The notes beneath the pieces are model-generated. The model was not told the origin of the DNA and made no database searches. It worked only from the letters and a program-made list of their open reading frames with translations. Positions 41,297-50,063 of a stretch of DNA of 64,000 bases are shown here, one piece after another. Numbering within the stretch: position 1 is the stretch's first letter; each line of letters begins with the position of its first letter. Position numbers and translations under genes: made by a program. Where the stretch lies: assembly GCA_947646015.1 (NCBI GenBank), contig CANSEY010000014.1, forward strand, positions 34,748 to 98,747. Reading direction: 5' to 3'. This DNA is from an uncultured Bacteroides sp. (GTDB lineage: Bacteria > Bacteroidota > Bacteroidia > Bacteroidales > Bacteroidaceae).

Positions 41297-44200
41297 TTAA
41301 TAGTCTCTTTGCATATCTGCTATTTTTTGCTGTAACTTTCTCATCTGCTCTTCCTGTAGTACTTTTTTGTATTCAATAGGTACTATCTGGATAAACTGAT
41401 CTACGTAATGGTTCCAGTCATCGAGCATGGTACGTGCCAGTTTCGAACCGGTGTACAGGTAGTGCTGACGAATCAGTTCGTGCAGTTCTTTGCGGTAACC
41501 GGCTTCTTCGATCAGTGACAGTTCAACCATTTCCATGTTGCAGAAGTAGTCAAAATTGCCGTCTTTGTTCCATACGTAAGCCACACCGCCACTCATACCG
41601 GCGGCAAAATTTCGTCCGGTTTGCCCCAGAACCACTACACGGCCTCCGGTCATATATTCGCAACAGTGGTCGCCTACACCTTCCACTACGGCAACAGCTC
41701 CTGAGTTGCGCACGGCAAAACGTTCGCCTACGCGGCCATTGATATAAACTTCACCGCTGGTTGCACCATAGAGCAGGGTGTTGCCTGCAATCGTGTTCTT
41801 TTCGGCTTCGAAGTTGCTGCGGATAGGCGGTAATACGGCAATGCGTCCGCCACTCAATCCTTTACCCAGATAATCATTCGCTTCACCTTCCAGCTTGAAA
41901 TTGACTCCCGGTACGAGGAAGGCACCGAACGACTGTCCCGCAGAGCCTTTGAATTTCACATTCAAGGTATGTTCCGGCAGTCCCTTTTCTCCGTGTTTTT
42001 TGGCAATGACACCGGAGAGCATGGCACCTGTCGCACGGTCCGTATTGGCAATTGTGTATTCCAATGAAACTTCTTTTTCGTGTTCTATCGCTTCTTGGGC
42101 AGCATCAATGATTGCCACATCCTTCACTGTAGAAATACCATGATCCTGATCGATGACGTGACGGATGGCTGCACTGTTATCCACGCGTGCCAGTAGCTTG
42201 GTGAAGTCAATCAGAGCGTGCTTCGGATTCGGATCGTTTTCGTCGGATTTGCGTTCAATCAAGTCCGTGCGTCCGATAATATCATCCATTTTGGTGAATC
42301 CCATTTCCGCCAGATATTCACGGACTTCCTGTGCCAGGAAGGTGAAAAAGTTGATAAGATATTCGCTGCGCCCATGAAAGCGTTTGCGTAATTCCTCATT
42401 CTGCGTGGCTACTCCTACCGGACAAGTATTCTGGTGACATTTGCGCATCATCACACATCCCAGCACGATCAGGGCGGAAGTGGCAAAACCATATTCTTCG
42501 GCGCCCATTAATGCCATTATGATAATGTCGCGTCCGGTTTTCAATTGGCCATCGGCTTGTAGGACGACTTGTCCCCGCAGACCGTTCAGAACCAAGGTTT
42601 GCTGTGTCTCGCTCAGTCCCAGTTCCGGAGAAATGCCGGCGTAACGGATGGATGAAGCGGGAGAGGCTCCCGTACCACCCTCGGCACCGGAGATGACAAT
42701 CAAATCCGCTTTTGCTTTTGCCACGCCTGCGGCAATGGTACCTACGCCACTTTCTGCTACCAGTTTGACACTGATTTTGGCTTGTGGATTAACGTTTTTC
42801 AAGTCAAATATCAATTGCGCCAAATCCTCAATCGAATAAATATCATGATGGGGAGGAGGAGAGATCAGTGAGATTCCCGGAATGGAATGGCGTGTTTTGG
42901 CTATGACGTCGTTCACTTTGAATCCCGGAAGCTGTCCGCCTTCCCCTGGTTTAGCTCCCTGCGCTATTTTTATTTGTATCTCATCGGCATTCACCAGATA
43001 TTCGGCGGTGACCCCGAAGCGTCCGGAAGCTACCTGTTTGATGGCACTTCGCATGGAAGTACCGTCCGGCAGCGGGTGGAAGCGGGAAGCATCTTCGCCA
43101 CCTTCACCCGTGTTGCTGCGTCCGTGAATGGTATTCATGGCAATCGCCATTGCTTCATGAGCTTCCTTGCTGATAGATCCGAAAGACATGGCACCCGTCA
43201 CAAAACGACGGAGAATATTCTCTATCGGTTCTACCTGTTCGATGGATATAGGATTGCGACGGAATCCTAAGAAGTCACGCAGGAAAATAGGTTTCTCCTT
43301 ATTGTCTACCAAATGAGTGAACTCTTTGAATTTCTTGTAGCTGCCCAAGCGGGTGGCAAGTTGCAATGTACTGATGGTTTCCGGGTTCCACGCATGTTTC
43401 TCTCCGTCCTTTCGGAAGGCATACAGTCCGTTGTTCTTTAATAATGGAAAATTGAAAGTTGAAAATTGAGAGTTGCCGTGCGGTGCTTCATTTTCCATTT
43501 TCAATTCTCCATTTTCCATTCCTTCAACTCCTTCATCGTGGAAAGCGATTGCGTCTCTTGCCACTTCCTCCAGGCGGATACCTCCGATGGGGGAACCGAG
43601 TCCGCCGAAATAAGCCTTGCTCAACTCTTCGCTGAGTCCGACAGCTTCGAAAATCTTTGCACCGCGATAAGAGCGGATAGTGGAAATCCCCATCTTACTC
43701 ATGATTTTGAACAGACCTTTGCAGATAGATTTGATATAGTTTTTCTCAGCGGTAGCATAGTCCAGTTGAATATCTTTCTCTTTTACCAGCTTGTCGAGGA
43801 TGGCAAATGCCATATACGGGTTCAGTGCACTGGCTCCAAAACCGAGTAGTAAAGCGGCGTGCATTACTTCACGCATTTCTCCGCTCTCTACAATCAATGC
43901 TGTCTGCACACGTTTGCCGACAGATATCAGATGGTGATGCACGGCACTTACTGCCAGTAATGAAGGGATAACGGCATGAGTTGCATCCACGTCACGGTCG
44001 GTCAGTACAATGTAGTTTGCTCCGTCCGTAACTGATTCCTCCGCCATTTTGCAAAGGTTGTTCAGTGATTCCTGTAATCCGGCTTTCCCTTTGGATACTT
44101 CAAACAGCATCGGTAGTTTTACAGTCTTAAAGCCCTTGTAGCGGATATTGCAAAGAATATCCAGCTGTGTATTGCTTAAAATCGGATGATTCAGACGTAC

Positions 44201-45907
44201 CATTTTACAATGACTCTCGCTGGGAGTCAGGATATTCATGCCTACCGCTCCGATATATTCCGTCAAAGACATTACCAGTTCTTCGCGTAGCGGGTCGATC
44301 GGCGGATTCGTAACCTGTGCGAATTGTTGGCGGAAATAGTTGTAGAGTAGCTGTGGTTTATCGGAAAGTACAGCCAGTGGCGTATCATTACCCATTGAGT
44401 GGATGGGTTCGGCACCCGCGCTCGCCATTGGCATAATCAGCCGTTCGATATCTTCTTTTGAATAGCCGAAAGTACGGAGCATCCGGTCATAGTTTTCTAC
44501 GTGATGAGGCACTTTACGACCGCTTTTCAGTTCATCCAGTTCGATACGGTTAGTCGATAGCCATGTACGGTAAGGCTTCGCTTCGGCCAGTTGTTTCTTC
44601 AATTCGCCGTCATAGTAGATTTCTCCTTTCTCTGTATCGATCAATAGAATCTTGCCCGGTTGCAGGCGCCCTTTTTCCTTGATATCTCCCGGTTCAAAGT
44701 CCATTACGCCCACTTCGGATGCCACTACCATCGTATCGTTTTTAGTGATCAGATAGCGGGCAGGGCGCAGGCCGTTACGGTCGAGCATACCACCTGCAAA
44801 TCGTCCGTCGCTGAAAAGCAAGGCTGCCGGTCCGTCCCAAGGTTCCATCAGGATAGAATGGTATTCATAGAATGCTTTCAGGTCTTCACTGATCGGATTC
44901 TTCTCGTTGAAAGATTCCGGTACGAGCATAGCCATTGCATGAGGCAGACTTAATCCTGACATGACCAGAAATTCCAGCACATTGTCCAGAGAAGCACTGT
45001 CGCTCATACCCGGCTGTATGATCGGGCGTATTTCTTTGATATCTCCCAGCATAGGAGTGGAGAGTACGCTTTCACGGGCTTCCATCCATCCGCGGTTGCC
45101 ACGAATGGTATTGATTTCACCGTTGTGCGCCAGCAGGCGGAAAGGTTGTGCCAGTCCCCATGTCGGAAAAGTGTTGGTGCTGAAACGGGAGTGTACCAGA
45201 GCCAAGCCGCTGGTGAAGTAGCTATTCGTCAGATCAGGATAGTAGTTGCGTAGCTGCAATGACGAGAGCATACCTTTATATATAATACTTTTGGTCGAGA
45301 GCGAAACGACATAAAAATCGTTTCTCGTCGGAATAGCTGACAATCTGACTTTATTCTCTATCCGTTTGCGAATCAGATACAGTTTGCGGTCGGCGGTTTC
45401 CGTTTCCGTAAAACCGGTAATAAAGACCTGCTTGATATCCGGTTCGTTAGCCAGAGCCGCTTCACCTAGAATTTCCGGACAGGTGGGTACATTGCGCAGA
45501 TGCATCAATGTAAGTCCCTCTTTTTCTATTTCTTCAATAATGATACTAAAAATAGCTGCCTGATCTTTCTCGTTTTTCGGTAGAAAAAGCAGACCGGTGC
45601 CGTACCGTCCCTTTTCGGGTACGGGGATGCCTTGCAGTAAAATAAACTCATGTGGAATCTGTAACATAATACCTGCACCGTCGCCGGTTTTGTTATCCGC
45701 CCCCTCAGCGCCACGGTGACGCATATTCTCTAATACCTTTAAAGCCGACTCAACAATGTCATGTGACTTTTCTCCGTGAATGTTCACCAGCATACCAACC
45801 CCGCAGGCATCGTGTTCATATGCCGCGTCATACAAGCCCATTTGTCCAGGCTGTCGTTGGTAGGGGAATTTTCCTGTTGCGTTGTTAAAAAGTTCTTGTT
45901 TCTTCAT
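41297..45907 (-). CDS. gltB: Glutamate synthase large subunit
   Basis: Glutamine plus 2-oxoglutarate gives two glutamate. 1536 residues: propeptide 1-34, then Cys35 (EHDACGVGML) as glutaminase nucleophile, the amidotransferase domain to ~440, a central domain, the FMN/2-oxoglutarate barrel (~880-1230) with [3Fe-4S] Cys in CVMMRKCHQNTCPVG, and the Gly-rich GXGXG beta-helix (~1270-1480). Residues ~793-823 (GMENGELKMENEAPHGNSQF and following) are encoded by inverted 7-bp repeats and do not look like family sequence; they form an in-frame insertion before LLKNNGLYAF. The TAATTTTG box at 45961-45968 drives gltB, gltD and perhaps asnB. Confidence 0.96.
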   Translation of the reverse strand: MKKQELFNNATGKFPYQRQPGQMGLYDAAYEHDACGVGMLVNIHGEKSHDIVESALKVLENMRHRGAEGADNKTGDGAGIMLQIPHEFILLQGIPVPEKGRYGTGLLFLPKNEKDQAAIFSIIIEEIEKEGLTLMHLRNVPTCPEILGEAALANEPDIKQVFITGFTETETADRKLYLIRKRIENKVRLSAIPTRNDFYVVSLSTKSIIYKGMLSSLQLRNYYPDLTNSYFTSGLALVHSRFSTNTFPTWGLAQPFRLLAHNGEINTIRGNRGWMEARESVLSTPMLGDIKEIRPIIQPGMSDSASLDNVLEFLVMSGLSLPHAMAMLVPESFNEKNPISEDLKAFYEYHSILMEPWDGPAALLFSDGRFAGGMLDRNGLRPARYLITKNDTMVVASEVGVMDFEPGDIKEKGRLQPGKILLIDTEKGEIYYDGELKKQLAEAKPYRTWLSTNRIELDELKSGRKVPHHVENYDRMLRTFGYSKEDIERLIMPMASAGAEPIHSMGNDTPLAVLSDKPQLLYNYFRQQFAQVTNPPIDPLREELVMSLTEYIGAVGMNILTPSESHCKMVRLNHPILSNTQLDILCNIRYKGFKTVKLPMLFEVSKGKAGLQESLNNLCKMAEESVTDGANYIVLTDRDVDATHAVIPSLLAVSAVHHHLISVGKRVQTALIVESGEMREVMHAALLLGFGASALNPYMAFAILDKLVKEKDIQLDYATAEKNYIKSICKGLFKIMSKMGISTIRSYRGAKIFEAVGLSEELSKAYFGGLGSPIGGIRLEEVARDAIAFHDEGVEGMENGELKMENEAPHGNSQFSTFNFPLLKNNGLYAFRKDGEKHAWNPETISTLQLATRLGSYKKFKEFTHLVDNKEKPIFLRDFLGFRRNPISIEQVEPIENILRRFVTGAMSFGSISKEAHEAMAIAMNTIHGRSNTGEGGEDASRFHPLPDGTSMRSAIKQVASGRFGVTAEYLVNADEIQIKIAQGAKPGEGGQLPGFKVNDVIAKTRHSIPGISLISPPPHHDIYSIEDLAQLIFDLKNVNPQAKISVKLVAESGVGTIAAGVAKAKADLIVISGAEGGTGASPASSIRYAGISPELGLSETQQTLVLNGLRGQVVLQADGQLKTGRDIIIMALMGAEEYGFATSALIVLGCVMMRKCHQNTCPVGVATQNEELRKRFHGRSEYLINFFTFLAQEVREYLAEMGFTKMDDIIGRTDLIERKSDENDPNPKHALIDFTKLLARVDNSAAIRHVIDQDHGISTVKDVAIIDAAQEAIEHEKEVSLEYTIANTDRATGAMLSGVIAKKHGEKGLPEHTLNVKFKGSAGQSFGAFLVPGVNFKLEGEANDYLGKGLSGGRIAVLPPIRSNFEAEKNTIAGNTLLYGATSGEVYINGRVGERFAVRNSGAVAVVEGVGDHCCEYMTGGRVVVLGQTGRNFAAGMSGGVAYVWNKDGNFDYFCNMEMVELSLIEEAGYRKELHELIRQHYLYTGSKLARTMLDDWNHYVDQFIQIVPIEYKKVLQEEQMRKLQQKIADMQRDY
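43444..43521. repeat. Inverted pair of 7-bp repeats inside the gltB reading frame
   Basis: Left arm 43444-43471: ATGGAAA, ATTGAAA, GTTGAAA, ATTGAGA. Right arm 43487-43521: TTCATTT, TCCATTT, TCAATTC, TCCATTT, TCCATTC. The arms are roughly complementary with a ~15-nt GC-rich loop. The reading frame stays open through the element. Confidence 0.75.
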
Positions 45908-45960
45908 TCTTTCTAGCTTTATTGTATGATAATACCTATTTGATGTATCAAATTGTTCGG

Positions 45961-45968
45961 CAAAATTA
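45961..45968 (-). promoter_or_regulatory. -7 box (TAATTTTG) of the gltB operon
   Basis: Reverse-strand TAATTTTG 54 nt upstream of the gltB ATG. The 362-nt divergent gltB-glmS region holds this box and two glmS boxes; between them is AT-rich sequence without a recognised operator. Confidence 0.55.
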
Positions 45969-46213
45969 AGAATTTAATTTCATAATGATAGCGTATTGTT
46001 TGTTTTGTGTGACACAAAATAAGAACCTCTTTCTTTATTCTTTTAATTTGTAATCAAAATGCTCTGATTTGCTTATAATTTATCAGTCTGTCCGGTTTTA
46101 TTTTATCCTGATTGTAATTTGTTTCTTTTTGAGCTTAAAATAATATATTATTTAACGTTTTGATGTGTTTGCAACTTTTTTATGTGCTTATGTCAAATAA
46201 ATATTGAAAAAGT

Positions 46214-46245
46214 TATCTTTGTGTCATTTGGAATGTGTATATTTG
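46214..46245 (+). promoter_or_regulatory. Two candidate -7 boxes of the glmS-purF-carAB operon
   Basis: TATCTTTG at 46214-46221 and TATATTTG at 46238-46245, 49 and 25 nt upstream of the glmS ATG. The second is best placed. Confidence 0.6.
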
Positions 46246-46269
46246 CACCCGAAATAAAAATATCATAAT

Positions 46270-48114
46270 ATGTGTGGAATAGTAGGCTATATTGGTAAAA
46301 GAAAAGCCTACCCCATCCTTATTAAAGGGCTGAAGCGACTGGAGTATCGTGGATATGACAGTGCAGGGGTAGCATTGATCAGTGATAACCAACAGTTAAA
46401 TGTGTACAAGACGAAAGGGAAAGTCTCCGAACTTGAAAATTTCGTCACACAAAAAGATATTTCCGGTACAGTCGGAATTGCCCATACCCGTTGGGCTACT
46501 CACGGGGAACCTTGTTCCGTTAATGCTCATCCTCATTACTCTTCTTCCGAAAAACTCGCTCTCATTCATAACGGTATCATTGAAAATTACGCCGTTCTCA
46601 AAGAAAAACTCCAAGCCAAAGGCTACGTCTTTAAAAGTAGTACCGATACCGAGGTGCTCGTTCAATTAATCGAATATATGAAAGTTACCAATCGGGTCGA
46701 TCTGCTTACTGCCGTTCAGTTGGCTTTGAATGAAGTGATTGGTGCTTATGCGATTGCGATTCTTGATAAAGAGCATCCGGAAGAAATCATTGCGGCCCGC
46801 AAAAGCAGTCCGCTGGTGGTAGGTATTGGTGAAGATGAGTTTTTCCTTGCTTCGGATGCCACACCGATTGTAGAATATACAGATAAGGTGGTATACCTCG
46901 AAGATGGTGAGATAGCGGTGATCAATCGGGGAAAAGAGCTGAAGGTAGTCGACCTTAGTAATGTGGAAATGACTCCCGAAGTGAAAAAAGTAGAATTGAA
47001 GCTTGGCCAGCTGGAAAAAGGAGGTTATCCGCATTTCATGTTGAAGGAGATTTTTGAGCAGCCGGACTGTATTCACGATTGTATGCGTGGACGTATCAAT
47101 GTGGAAGCCAATAACGTGGTGCTTTCGGCAGTAATAGACTATAAAGAAAAGTTGCTGAACGCCAAACGCTTTATTATTGTGGCTTGCGGTACTTCGTGGC
47201 ATGCGGGATTGATCGGGAAGCATCTGATTGAAAGTTTTTGCCGTATTCCGGTAGAAGTGGAGTATGCCTCCGAATTTCGTTACCGTGATCCGGTGATCGA
47301 TGAGCACGATGTGGTGATTGCCATTTCTCAAAGTGGAGAAACGGCGGATACGCTGGCGGCAGTGGAACTGGCAAAAAGTCGGGGTGCATTTATATATGGT
47401 ATCTGTAATGCGATTGGTTCCTCCATCCCCCGCGCTACGCATACGGGGTCGTACATCCACGTCGGACCGGAAATCGGAGTGGCATCGACCAAAGCATTTA
47501 CCGGACAGGTGACTGTGCTGACCATGCTGGCATTGACTCTCGCCCGGGAGAAAGGTACGATAGACGAGACACAATACCTGAACATTGTACGGGAATTGAA
47601 TAGCATTCCCGGCAAAATGAAGGAAGTATTGAAACTGAATGATAAGCTGGCGGAACTGTCGAAAACTTTCACCTATGCGCATAACTTTATTTACCTCGGA
47701 CGCGGATATAGTTATCCGGTTGCTTTGGAAGGTGCATTGAAATTGAAAGAAATATCGTATATTCACGCCGAAGGTTATCCGGCTGCCGAAATGAAGCACG
47801 GACCGATAGCCCTGATTGATGCCGAAATGCCGGTAGTAGTCATTGCTACCCAAAACGGGTTGTATGAGAAAGTACTTAGCAATATTCAGGAAATCAAGGC
47901 ACGAAAAGGAAAGGTGATTGCATTTGTAACCAAGGGCGATACGGTGATCAGTAAAATAGCCGATTGCAGTATCGAACTTCCGGAAACAATCGAGTGCCTT
48001 GATCCGTTAATTACTACGGTACCTCTCCAGTTGCTTGCTTATCATATTGCGGTATGTAAGGGGATGGATGTAGACCAACCTAGAAATTTGGCTAAGTCGG
48101 TAACAGTCGAGTAG
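46270..48114 (+). CDS. glmS: Glucosamine-6-phosphate synthase
   Basis: Fructose-6-phosphate plus glutamine gives glucosamine-6-phosphate, the entry to peptidoglycan and LPS amino sugars. 614 residues. Cys2 (MCGIVGYIG) is the nucleophile, HTRWATHG and HNGIIENY lie in the class II domain. Two SIS domains follow (VACGTSWHAGLIGK, AISQSGETADTLA, ASTKAFTGQV, then YLGRGYSYPVALEGALKLKE and AEGYPAAEMKHGPIALI), ending QPRNLAKSVTVE. First gene of a four-gene operon with 38, 27 and 9-nt gaps. No glmS ribozyme-like leader is present; the leader is about 20 nt. Confidence 0.96.
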   Translation: MCGIVGYIGKRKAYPILIKGLKRLEYRGYDSAGVALISDNQQLNVYKTKGKVSELENFVTQKDISGTVGIAHTRWATHGEPCSVNAHPHYSSSEKLALIHNGIIENYAVLKEKLQAKGYVFKSSTDTEVLVQLIEYMKVTNRVDLLTAVQLALNEVIGAYAIAILDKEHPEEIIAARKSSPLVVGIGEDEFFLASDATPIVEYTDKVVYLEDGEIAVINRGKELKVVDLSNVEMTPEVKKVELKLGQLEKGGYPHFMLKEIFEQPDCIHDCMRGRINVEANNVVLSAVIDYKEKLLNAKRFIIVACGTSWHAGLIGKHLIESFCRIPVEVEYASEFRYRDPVIDEHDVVIAISQSGETADTLAAVELAKSRGAFIYGICNAIGSSIPRATHTGSYIHVGPEIGVASTKAFTGQVTVLTMLALTLAREKGTIDETQYLNIVRELNSIPGKMKEVLKLNDKLAELSKTFTYAHNFIYLGRGYSYPVALEGALKLKEISYIHAEGYPAAEMKHGPIALIDAEMPVVVIATQNGLYEKVLSNIQEIKARKGKVIAFVTKGDTVISKIADCSIELPETIECLDPLITTVPLQLLAYHIAVCKGMDVDQPRNLAKSVTVE

Positions 48115-48152
48115 TTTAAAATGTAAATAGTCAAATAGTAAGAGATAGATTA

Positions 48153-50036
48153 ATGGAACAATTGAAACATGAATGTGGCGTTGCCATGATACGCCTGCTC
48201 CAACCCCTGGAGTATTACGAGAAAAAGTACGGAACATGGATGTACGGTCTCAACAAGCTCTATCTGTTGATGGAGAAACAGCATAACCGGGGGCAGGAAG
48301 GGGCAGGACTGGCATGCGTGAAGCTGGAAGCAAATCCGGGTGAGGAATATATGTTTCGCGAACGCGCGTTAGGTTCCGGTGCCATCACCGAAATCTTCGA
48401 AGCTGTACAGAGTAACTTCAAGGACCTCACTCCCGAACAGTTGCATGATGCGGCATTTGCCAAACGTACTTTGCCCTTTGCGGGTGAAGTATATATGGGG
48501 CATCTGCGTTATTCTACTACCGGAAAATCCGGAATCTCGTACGTACATCCGTTTTTAAGAAGAAACAACTGGCGTGCTAAAAATCTGGCTCTCTGCGGAA
48601 ACTTCAATATGACGAATGTAGATGAAATCTTTGCCCGCATCACCGCTATCGGTCAGCATCCACGTAAGTATGCCGATACCTATATCATGTTGGAACAGGT
48701 GGGGCATCGTCTTGACCGTGAAGTGGAACGCCTCTTCAACCTTGCTGAAGCCGAAGGACTGACAGGGATGGGAGTCACCCATTATATAGAAGAACATATC
48801 GAACTGGCCAACGTATTGCGTACTTCCAGCCGTGAGTGGGATGGGGGATATGTGATCTGCGGTCTCACCGGAAGCGGCGAATCTTTTGCTATCCGTGATC
48901 CGTGGGGTATTCGTCCCGCTTTCTGGTATCAGGATGATGAAATAGCCGTACTGGCTTCTGAGCGTCCGGTGATTCAGACTGCTTTGAATGTTCCCGTAGA
49001 AAAAATCAAGGAACTGCAACCCGGGCAGGCATTGCTGATCAGCAAAGAAGGCAGACTGCGGACTTCACAAATCAACAGGCCTCGCGAGCGGCACGCCTGC
49101 TCGTTCGAACGTATTTACTTCTCCCGTGGCAGCGATGTAGATATCTATAAAGAACGGAAACTCTTGGGAGAAAAACTGGTTCCGAATATTCTGAAAGCCA
49201 TTAATAACGACTTGGACCATACTGTATTTTCCTTTATCCCGAATACGGCCGAAGTTGCCTTCTACGGAATGTTGCAAGGGCTGGATGACTATCTGAATGA
49301 AGAGAAAGTACGGCAGATTGCGGCATTGGGGCATCATCCCAATATGGAAGAGCTGGAGGTCATTCTTTCCCGCCGTATCCGCAGTGAAAAAGTTGCCATC
49401 AAAGATATTAAGCTCCGTACATTCATTGCCGAGGGAAACAGTCGGAATGACTTGGCTGCCCACGTATATGACATCACGTACGGAAGTCTGGTTTCCGGTG
49501 TCGACAATCTCGTGATTATCGACGATAGCATTGTGCGTGGTACTACCTTGAAGCAAAGTATCATCGGCATTCTCGACCGTCTTGGTCCGAAGAAGATCGT
49601 GATTGTATCTTCTTCTCCACAAGTTCGTTATCCGGACTATTACGGCATCGATATGGCGAAGATGAGCGAATTTATCGCTTTCAAAGCTGCCATCGAGCTT
49701 CTGAAAGAGCGGGATATGAAGGATGTGATTGCTGCCGCCTACCGGAAATCGAAAGATCAGGTAGGATTGCCGAAAGAACAAATGGTGAATTACGTGAAGG
49801 ATATCTATGCGCCGTTCACCGATGAAGAAATATCTGCCAAGATGGTAGAACTCCTGACACCGAAGGGAACGAAAGCGAAAGTGGAAATCGTCTACCAACC
49901 GTTGGAAGGACTCCATGAAGCCTGTCCGAACCATCAGGGAGACTGGTACTTCAGTGGAAACTATCCCACGCCGGGTGGTGTGAAAATGGTGAATCAGGCA
50001 TTTATCAACTACATTGAGCAGATGTATCAATTCTAA
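48153..50036 (+). CDS. Large PurF-like amidophosphoribosyltransferase family protein
   Basis: 627 residues, over 100 longer than usual PurF (about 470-510). The class II glutaminase nucleophile is Cys8 after a short leader (HECGVAM), followed by QHNRGQEGAGLAC and GHLRYSTTG. The phosphoribosyltransferase half has CSFERIYFSRGSDVDIYKER and the PRPP loop VIIDDSIVRGTTLKQS. The extra length is spread over the middle and an atypical C-terminus (DWYFSGNYPTPGG). The cluster cysteines of Bacillus PurF are not apparent. It likely makes phosphoribosylamine, but a divergent paralogue is possible. Placement between glmS and carA keeps it in the glutamine-amide group. Confidence 0.78.
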   Translation: MEQLKHECGVAMIRLLQPLEYYEKKYGTWMYGLNKLYLLMEKQHNRGQEGAGLACVKLEANPGEEYMFRERALGSGAITEIFEAVQSNFKDLTPEQLHDAAFAKRTLPFAGEVYMGHLRYSTTGKSGISYVHPFLRRNNWRAKNLALCGNFNMTNVDEIFARITAIGQHPRKYADTYIMLEQVGHRLDREVERLFNLAEAEGLTGMGVTHYIEEHIELANVLRTSSREWDGGYVICGLTGSGESFAIRDPWGIRPAFWYQDDEIAVLASERPVIQTALNVPVEKIKELQPGQALLISKEGRLRTSQINRPRERHACSFERIYFSRGSDVDIYKERKLLGEKLVPNILKAINNDLDHTVFSFIPNTAEVAFYGMLQGLDDYLNEEKVRQIAALGHHPNMEELEVILSRRIRSEKVAIKDIKLRTFIAEGNSRNDLAAHVYDITYGSLVSGVDNLVIIDDSIVRGTTLKQSIIGILDRLGPKKIVIVSSSPQVRYPDYYGIDMAKMSEFIAFKAAIELLKERDMKDVIAAAYRKSKDQVGLPKEQMVNYVKDIYAPFTDEEISAKMVELLTPKGTKAKVEIVYQPLEGLHEACPNHQGDWYFSGNYPTPGGVKMVNQAFINYIEQMYQF

Positions 50037-50063
50037 CAACCATACAACGATTCAAAAATAAGA

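Noticed and set aside
43444-43521. Frameshift or pseudogene signal in gltB
   Set aside because: The reading frame is continuous through the repeat and all downstream FMN and Fe-S motifs are intact.
46120-46269. glmS ribozyme or riboswitch ahead of glmS
   Set aside because: The predicted leader is only about 20 nt, and no ribozyme core is visible.
49065-50039. 324-codon reverse ORF opposite the PurF-like gene
   Set aside because: A shadow of the strong forward coding frame with no recognisable protein family; the same applies to the long antisense ORFs in glmS, trpB, carB and manC.
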